Positions 27,301 through 36,300 of a stretch of 64,000 bases of DNA are shown piece by piece (the first letter of the stretch is position 1; each line of letters begins with the position of its first letter). Position numbers and translations under genes: made by a program. This DNA comes from Branchiostoma floridae. Lineage: Eukaryota > Chordata > Leptocardii > Amphioxiformes > Branchiostomatidae. The stretch spans positions 977,328-1,041,327 of the forward strand of contig NC_049981.1 of the NCBI RefSeq assembly GCF_000003815.2, in the 5' to 3' direction. The notes under the pieces are model-generated. The model was given only the letters and a program-made list of their open reading frames with translations, was not told the origin of the DNA and did no database searches.

Positions 27301-30300
27301 TAGAAGTACAATTTGTAATATTCGATGTTCAATAAAACCAGAAGGGTGTATATCTTTTAGAAACGCCTATGTCCGTTGAGTGATACTGTTGTGGCTTGAA
27401 TAAATTAATGTTGAATTTTTGTAACACTTTAACTACCTTCCGTATGTAGAGAAATCTCCAGATTTCAACAGCTGAAACGGTGCTTCGTAAGGCCGACTTC
27501 CGGTGTCTAGAACAACCGTGGGCAAACATGGAGAATCTGGACCGGCAGTCTCTGCATTAGAAATATTTTAATGATACATGTATGAATAACAGCACAGGAA
27601 TGCACTGTGAAGTAATTCAGGCAAAAAAGATTATAGTTGATATTACTAATACCATGCCATTGATGATTTAATTCCTTTATCATTTCTGGTCTTGGTCTGG
27701 TCTTGGTGATATTGAGTTGATTTCATAATTCACTTCGTGAAACGAAGTGTTTGTAGTCAGTGCTGTTTTGATGTCAGGGGGTCGTTTGTCAGCCTGATAA
27801 CTAGGGAACGCGTGAATGGATGGTTTTGATATTTGGTATGTGGGTAGGATTAGACATGACAAAGGAATAGGAGGAATAGCGTTACGGCAGGGTGCTCTAG
27901 CGGCGTGTTATTGTACTGCAGCGGAACTTCCGGTTTTGCTATTTTTTGTTTGGGACTTGTTTGGGTGATGATTTTTAAGTGGTAGGTAGCTATGTAAAAG
28001 CATAAAAAGGTGTGTAAGTTTTGGCCACCTAGGGGTTTCGCAGGGACGGTGAAAGTAATTCTTGTTTTAGGTTTTGAGAAGGAATAATGAGAGAAGGGGT
28101 TGATGGATGTTAATGACTGTAGGTATGCAGATAGCTTACGTAATGATGTACATACTTGGATGCTTGTTATGCAAATCAGCTGGTAATTTGCATAATACAA
28201 TAGGTATGTGTAGAAACCCTCAAAACTCTGTGTCTGTGAACAGTCCAGCTCCTTCACGCCAACACAGATTCGTCTGATATTTGGTATGCGGATAGCTATT
28301 GAGAAGGAGAAGAAACGTAAGAGGCGTTTTTTTGTCTAGTGGCTTTTGACGGTTTTGCAGGGGATGTTTGTACTTCAAAAATAGTGTTTAGTGTGCTAAG
28401 TGTGGCGATTACGCAATAGTGGTTTATATTAAGGAGTTACGTCATTCTGCGTGGGTTGGAGTTTTGCATGGCCCCGTCCCCACAGGAAGTGACCCCAAAG
28501 GTCATAGTTGCGCAATAGAGGACAGCACGACTTATATATACCAGACGATTACAAGACAATGGTACTATAGGGACAGTACATTATACATGATGGGGTGTAA
28601 ACGTTTTCTATAGGATTTGATAATCTGTAGATTAAGGGCAATGAATAAGGGCAATGGTGATATTGTTTACAGGGGTCTATATTATACGTTTTAAAAGGGT
28701 TGTACATGTAACAGATACTACCGGTACAATACATTGTTGAACAAAGCAGGGTTTGTTTTTCACAGTAACTTGTAGTCATTGATGAGATTGTTTATAGGGA
28801 TTGTACATTAGACATACGGGATACACAATGTAGTGGACTGCATATTACATCATTATTGTTGCAACCATTGATACATTTGCTTCCGGTGGTGGATTTGTTA
28901 ATATCCTACCTGCTGAAATCGGACAAATTTCTTGTTGGATAAGCATTTGGTCTCTCTTCCAAGGAAGAAATTATGCATCCTGTATGTTATCCCGGACAGA
29001 AAAAGGTGTCGCGAGGCGTATAGTCCTATTGACTGACAAACCCCGTGCGGGCGGATAAAGCGTTCCCTCCACGGCAGGACTTGGGCCAGCTGGACTGAAT
29101 TCACCGGGCGACGCGCGGCTTGTCATGGTCGTCAGTAGGGCTCCCATAACCTGGCTAAATGGTTGGAAATTAACCACTCTACCCGGAAAAGTCAATACTT
29201 GGACAAATACATGCGATGTACATCTCAAAGTTGAAATTTTATCAACTCACCATTTGGTTTTTATGTCCATTTGCAACGTGTTGGTGAGCTTTATCTAGAA
29301 TTTGTCAAAGTTATGAGACCTCTGAACATCCCTATGTCCAAAGAAATCCGCTGAAAATTCAAAAATTGGCTTTCCTTGCGGTAAATTTTTCCCTTCTAAG
29401 ATTGTCGCCTTTCCTGATCATACGTAAGGGACAATCATCTAAAAAGTTCCATGAGTTGCAAGGCGTAAGCCCATATATATTATTTTTACTTTCATGTCTG
29501 GATTTCCCAGCGATTAATTAAAGGTGGGTCACAAGTGCCAAGTAGCATAATCCCGCCATTTGTACTGATATGTGGAGAGAACGTTTGGGCAAGAGACACG
29601 TGGTCATGTCAGAATTTCAATAAGTTCCAAGTCGCAAGCCCAAAATGGAAGTTATACGTTTATGCCTTGTTTTCCCAGCGATGTAATGTAGAGCATATAG
29701 GTCACAGGTGGTAATTAACATAAGCGCGTCATTTGTACTGATATCATGTGTCGCGAGAACGATTAGGTGAGAGACACGCACGGGGTCATGTCAAATGTTC
29801 CATGAGTCACAAGTCGCAAGCCCAGATGGATAGTTATACTTTGATGTCTTGATTTCTCTGCAATTTAATGTAGGGTAGGTCGCAAGTGCTAGTTAGCAGA
29901 TTCATGTCAGTTGTACTGATAGGTTATTTATACGATTGGGTAAGAGACAAGGGGTCATCTGAAAAGTTCCATGAGTTCCAAGTCGCAAGCCCAAAATGGA
30001 AGTTATACTTTTATGTACCTGAGAAGCATTCCGTGACGACACCAGCCATCACATTTTGAAGGTGTTCGCTGGGGATGTGAAGATCATTTTTGTGGATCTC
30101 GCCAATGACGGCGTTGATGTGGTCAACGTTATTGTTTTATGTGTTATCTTATTGATATTTTGATGCAACCGTCGATTTTAGCCCAGTCCATATAAGTCTT
30201 TATCTTTAAAAGACCATGAAAGGTATTTTCTTTGTCCATGGAAATGAATGGACAGGGACAGTTTGTGTCATATGCACAGACAAGAAAGGATGGATGATAG

Positions 30301-33300
30301 AATACTTTTAAAATACAGCCTACTGCCTAAATCCTTTTTTTCGGCGCACCTCACCAAACACATCAAAATCCACGTATAATTCCAACAACACAAACACTGT
30401 TAAGCTAGCCAATGACACGTCTACAAATAAACCCAGCACCACCGCACCATCACCCATTTCACGAAGGTTCAGTTCTGCGAACGCTTGTTTCATTCTTGTA
30501 ATTGATCATTATATATTATTACTCTTATTATGCACCTTGTACAATTGTTGTGGAATTATAAAATACTGCTGCACCATAAATCACCCCACAATAATGACGC
30601 TTATTAGGATCGGTCAGGATGAAAAATCCAGGGTCTTCAATCTTCTCTCAATAATGGTTAACGTTATCATAATTATGTTTATGGCACGCACACATTCGAA
30701 AACATTGAAAAGTACCTATCCAGACCGGTGAAGAGTTTCCTAAAGCGGGTTAGTCACTGAGTAACAAACTCTGTACACAAGCAAGTAACGTTTCAGTAAC
30801 CGCCTGTCCCCTTCCTATGGGCAATTCTGACTGGTTTGCATTGCACTGCAGCATAGGTGTCGCTTCTTACAGATGCGGTCCCGAACGCCAAGTATTTACA
30901 TATATTTATATATATATATACATAGATAGTTAATTCGCTGTATATATTGCCGTCCTAGTGAAAAGGAGAGTGTTTTTAAATGCTTGTAGAAAAAGGTATA
31001 AAAAGTTTTTATATGTTTGCACTTACCAAACTCAAACTCGCATGCAAAGTAGGCCAACTCCTGGCAAGAGACAACATCCCTTGACGAATGTCCGACAGAA
31101 CATCTCTTGCCGGGGTCGTCGAAAGTTTCGCGTCCCCACCTTTTTATTTGGATAATAAACACGTTACTGAGAACGGAGAAAATGACACTGAAACCATCCC
31201 AGCATTTGGTATTAAAAATTGATTATAATTTTTCTTGTTGCCCATGTCGTTTACAATGCATAAGCGGCACCATATCATTAACCAATAGAGTCAATTACAA
31301 GTCATCGAGAGGACATGTTTGTATATTTATTTGTAATACGGTTGAGCTATTTCAGATAAAATGATGTTTTAGTCACTATGGCTCTAAATTGTTCAAACAA
31401 TCGCAAATGAAATTCATTTGAACTTTGCGATGAATGAAATACCATATTATGAACCTTACGGTTGGATGGGCAAAGTTTTGGTTTTACAGGTCTTTTAGAA
31501 TAACAACCATCTACGGTCGTGCTGTATGCCTTTGAAGCTGATGTGTTACGCCGAAGGGTAGTTATGCCGGCCATGCAGGTACAGAGGCTGGGTGTGCTAT
31601 ACCAAAGGGTGGTCATACCGGCTATATAGATATGCATACACATACAGATACAGAAAGCGGTGTGTAACACTGAAGGGCGTTGTACCGGCTACACAGATAC
31701 ACATAATACATACAGATACAAAAGCTGTTGTATCACATCGAAGGGTAGTCATTTCGGCAATACAGATATTGATGCCGAGGAGTTGTTAAATCCTGCGTCT
31801 AATTTCACTAACCGGGGTCTGGCGGAAACGAAAATTAAAGTTTATGCTAATGAAAATGCACATTGCATGTTGTGGAATTATTTAAGGTCCGTTTTGTGCT
31901 TTAGTTGTGTTTTATATCGTACTTTTCTTTAAAAAAAAACCTGCCCAGCCCGGTTCCTTTGTGAATGTTTTTTCCTATACAGATACATATAAAACCGCAC
32001 AACCTTCTATAGTCTATCTCCGTTCCATCGGGGTGCCTCCAAGTAGAAGATGCGCCGGTGCCTCCTTTAATGTCCAGCCAATAGGGGAACAACCTCGCCC
32101 CAGGAAACCCTCTGACGAATACCTTCAGCGTTAAAAAGACAGAAAACAACAAAAATATTCAACTGTCAGAACCTGCAAACTACAAAATAGAAATACAAAA
32201 TAAATCTTAAAAATTCTACCAAGCAATGTAACAAATATGAATCTATAGTCTTGATACAATCTAAACGTGAGTGTTCTAATAACAAAGCAATTTTGTATCC
32301 ATTTTTGCATTATGGCAGTTGTCACAATGAAAAAAAAATAGTTGAATCTTCCTGTGGAATCGAAGATCTTGAAATACGATATACTTACAAAATAATTCGT
32401 GAATAGCTTATTTCTGAACTACATGACAAAGCCAAATCCATTTTTTCAGCGGCTTCATTGTGGTATCATCAGGTTTCGATATTCAATTTATGACTGCTTG
32501 TTCTCCTCTGTCTTGTTGGCCTACCCTAGCACAGAGAAGACAACAAGCGCGACTAACAATCGTGTACAAGGCAGTCAACAATCTCATTACAATACCTATA
32601 CACAGCATACTTACAAAAAAGAACAACATTACAAGAGGTCACCACCAGCGCTTCCACACCTTACCATATGCATGCAAAACCGAAAACACAGGTCAAGCTA
32701 CTTCCCTCGCACCGTTATAGAGTGGAACAGTCTGCCTAAAAACATCTGGCAGATGCCACTTCTATAGACCATTTCAAAGCCGGGGTAGCCAAGCTTTATG
32801 GCTACCCTCCCTAGCCCTGTCCAGCTGTAAGACCTAGTCATGCCCTAGCAAGATATCATGTACAGCAAAGCACTTTTATTTTTGTTGAATGAATTCGTTT
32901 TTCACTTTACTATTTTGTCTGACCACCACCGGTTTGCTAGGGCATCCTCATTCCCCTGGGCACAAAGACCCGCGAGGGGCAATGTGTATCAGTGTGTTAA
33001 TAAAATGATGTTGAAATAAGCATTCAATTTTGTTAACATTATCATATTTTCGAGGGGAAAATATTGTCTTGACCGTTTTTTTATTTATTTTTTATTTCTT
33101 CTTCTGACATCAGCCAATCAAAACTTAGAACCGCCGATGACGTCAACGCTGAACGCGTGGTATATCGTGTGGTATGTACACGTATAGCACTGGTCGATTG
33201 GTTCATATTCAATCATACTAATGGAGCTGTGATAATAACCATGCTACCTCTCCCCCTTTCATATCAGCCTGTCGTCCCTAATAAAGTATGCAACGCATCT

Positions 33301-36300
33301 CACGGCCAACTGTATAAATAATAAATGAGAAGCCATTTTTCTGTAATATCTTGTTTTTATTATCATTTCAAACCAGTTTTGTAACCCTATAGCTGATGCT
33401 TCGCAAAAAAAAAAAAAAAAAAAAACTGGCTTCACTATGAAATCTAAGTGGTCAGGAAAGTTGAACAAAAATGACTGAACACAATTTAGTACACCTAGCA
33501 ATAGATAATTCGTTTTTTTCTTTCACATCTTTTTCTTTGACGTTGCCTTTTATGACATTAACATACGTTTTCGGATATTTTGTGTTCAATCTACGGCATA
33601 TATTTCCTACTCTGAATCTGCTTTGTGTGGTTAACATTATGTCCTCCATATAATCAAATCAACATGGCCTTATGCTAAAACTTCACACCACAGAAATTTG
33701 ATAGCCTGTGTTATTGGTACTTCCTCCTCAAGAGCTGGTGACGATACACTTCAAATCAAGAGAACCCTTCCATGTTCAAGAGTCGCTCTGGTTTCGTTAA
33801 AACTTTGAAAATCAATCCAATAGGAGCAAAGAATTCTCTGTCATAATGGGAACAAGTCATCACAACATCCAACACCATGGTAATGATTCTAAGTCTGGCA
33901 ATAAAATGTCCATAATAGCACATATGCACACATTAACAGGATTGGGATGTCCCTAATTCTCCTGACTCAGAGGTGTTTGCCCTCAAGCTTTTTTGGGACT
34001 TTACAAATGGTTGCAGAAACTTGAGTTGGTCGGGTGGACTATAGCCTCTACCAGGCTTCACATGTCGCTGGACAAAATAGTAGAAATTGACTTGGCAGCG
34101 TACACATCAGTACTAAGTGTTGGTGACTGTACTTACTTTTGAGCCGGGTGACTCCCCAAAAAAGTAAACAAGATTGTTTTGTATTAATCTGACGAGGTAA
34201 CAGAATGTCACAAATACTTAATATATCGAGGTGATTGGACAGCATCTTTCAATCTACATGTTAAACTGTCTGGAAGAAACGCTTTAAAACTGAATTAGTC
34301 ACTGATGACGGAAAACTTTTTCGAATCTGAAAGGCTGTAGGGTACTTTACCGTGCCCATAAGACTTTCGTAGGCTTCGAAGTAGGCACCGTATCTCGTGG
34401 AAGGCAGCCGGCCCCCCAGGTTGGCGCAGGTGGACGTTGCTTGGTCGTGCGTAACCTCGCTGTTGTCCACCACGGTGTAGTACTTGTTTCCCACCACTAT
34501 GCCGGCACTGCATTCATCACGCTCTGTAGTTGCATGGACAATGAAGATTTTAGTTACATTCACCGATATAGATATGCTTTCGCTGCTGTTTATAAACCAG
34601 CTCACCCGGATTCGATAGGCATGTATGGTCGGACATCGTTAATGGCACCTCTTATGAGGATGAACTGAACTGAGCTATATACATATATATATATACATAA
34701 ACTAGACGTGTGTATGTGTGTGTGTGTGTGTGTGTGCGATTAAACAGCATAAATAAAAAAAATGTCACATTTGGCGAAAATCGATCGGACGATGAGTCTG
34801 CGGCAACCGCCCGAGCCTCGCTTACAATGATTAAAATCGCACCCTTGTCGAACAACACCGATTTCAATAATGACTTTATTGCACAAAAATTGTACAAGGC
34901 ACTCTACAAGTATTGCTTATATGTGACAGGGACGGTTTTCAAGTGAAAAATACGCGCAACCCTCTGTCGATCTTAAATATGGCCGATCTTCCATCGATAC
35001 GCCCGAATATGACAGGGGTATAATGATACGTCAACATTCAGTTACTCAAGCAACAGGATATGATTTGGGAAACAAGTTGCTTGAGTAACTGCTTTTGGGT
35101 CTATTTTACTACCTGGATGTCTAACCTTCATCGATGATCCTTATGATATTTTGTAAGTGTGTAGAAGTCAAGAAAACGAGGGTCATGTCCAAAGGGGCAA
35201 CCTTGTTCAACAACCGGTAGCCTCCCCCTTTCCAAGATAATACCACGGAATTCAGGGTTTTGTTACCTTGTCTTCTATGTGCTAGCGCTATGGTCATGAT
35301 TTTTAGTGGTATGTATTTCCTGGAAGAATCCATCGCCATATCCTTTTTATTTTTTTATTTTTGCTGCGGTATTCGGTTTTCTTTCAATCTTAATTTTTTA
35401 TTGAAAAAGTGTATGAAATATTACAGATACGAGGGGCGTTCAATAAGTAATGTCTCTGACCCACATTCAGTTGTCTGATCTAGATGAAATTTAGCATGTA
35501 TTATGATTAATATCTCTATACTTCTTGTTGCAAAAACCAGCTCTGAACTATTAGTAGTTTCTGATTTAAAGGTGTTTGAACTGAGTCAGGTGTGAATTGA
35601 GCCAGGTGTGAAATGGAGCCAGTTTAGTGTCGCGCAGTGATTCGGTTTTTGTATTTGAAAGGACGCACACCAAAGAAGACTTTTGATGAAATGAAAGAAA
35701 CTTATGGTGATGATGCCCCATCATATGACGTTGTAAAACGCATCGTGAATTCAAACATGGCCGGAAGTCTGTGGAAACAGCTCCCAGACCTGGTCGTCCC
35801 TCTTCTGTCATTGATGAGGTATCTGTTGGAGGACCAACCTCGGGTGTCCTACAAAAACGGTGTCCAGAGATGCATCAAACAATGGGAGAAATTCATAACT
35901 CTAGGTGGTTCCTATGTAGAGAAAGACTAATAACTGTTTCAAGTTTCATTTATCTCCTGCTATGGAAAATGAGTCAGGGGCATTACTTATTGAACGCCCC
36001 TGGTAAAGGTACAAAGACGAAGTGACGGCGGACTCAAGTTGCATTCAACGTATTTTAGCGCCGCCACTTATATACAAATATATGAAAATAATATATTATA
36101 TATTAGACAGGACTATAATAAGTACATAACTAAATACGTATATACATGAATGTAAATACCTAATGTGCGCGAGTCAATCTCCCTACCAGTACAAAAATAA
36201 AGCAGAGAATGGTACCTGAACTTAAATCTATTTGTAGATATGATGTAATCCTCTGTGGCCGATTTAATTTTACAGTTGACTTTAAGGGAACAGAGAGAGC

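Noticed and set aside
27850-28257. Minus-strand ORF of 135 aa
   Set aside because: No domain, no fitting phase with E5 or E6, overlaps repeat-like sequence.
30800-30870. Possible extra PKD1L exon between E4 and E5
   Set aside because: CTGCAG acceptor and a phase-1 donor exist on the minus strand, but the short peptide has no family feature; kept out of the model.
31592-31932. Plus-strand ORFs with repeated Tyr-Thr-Asp-Thr
   Set aside because: Translation of the 68-bp minisatellite.
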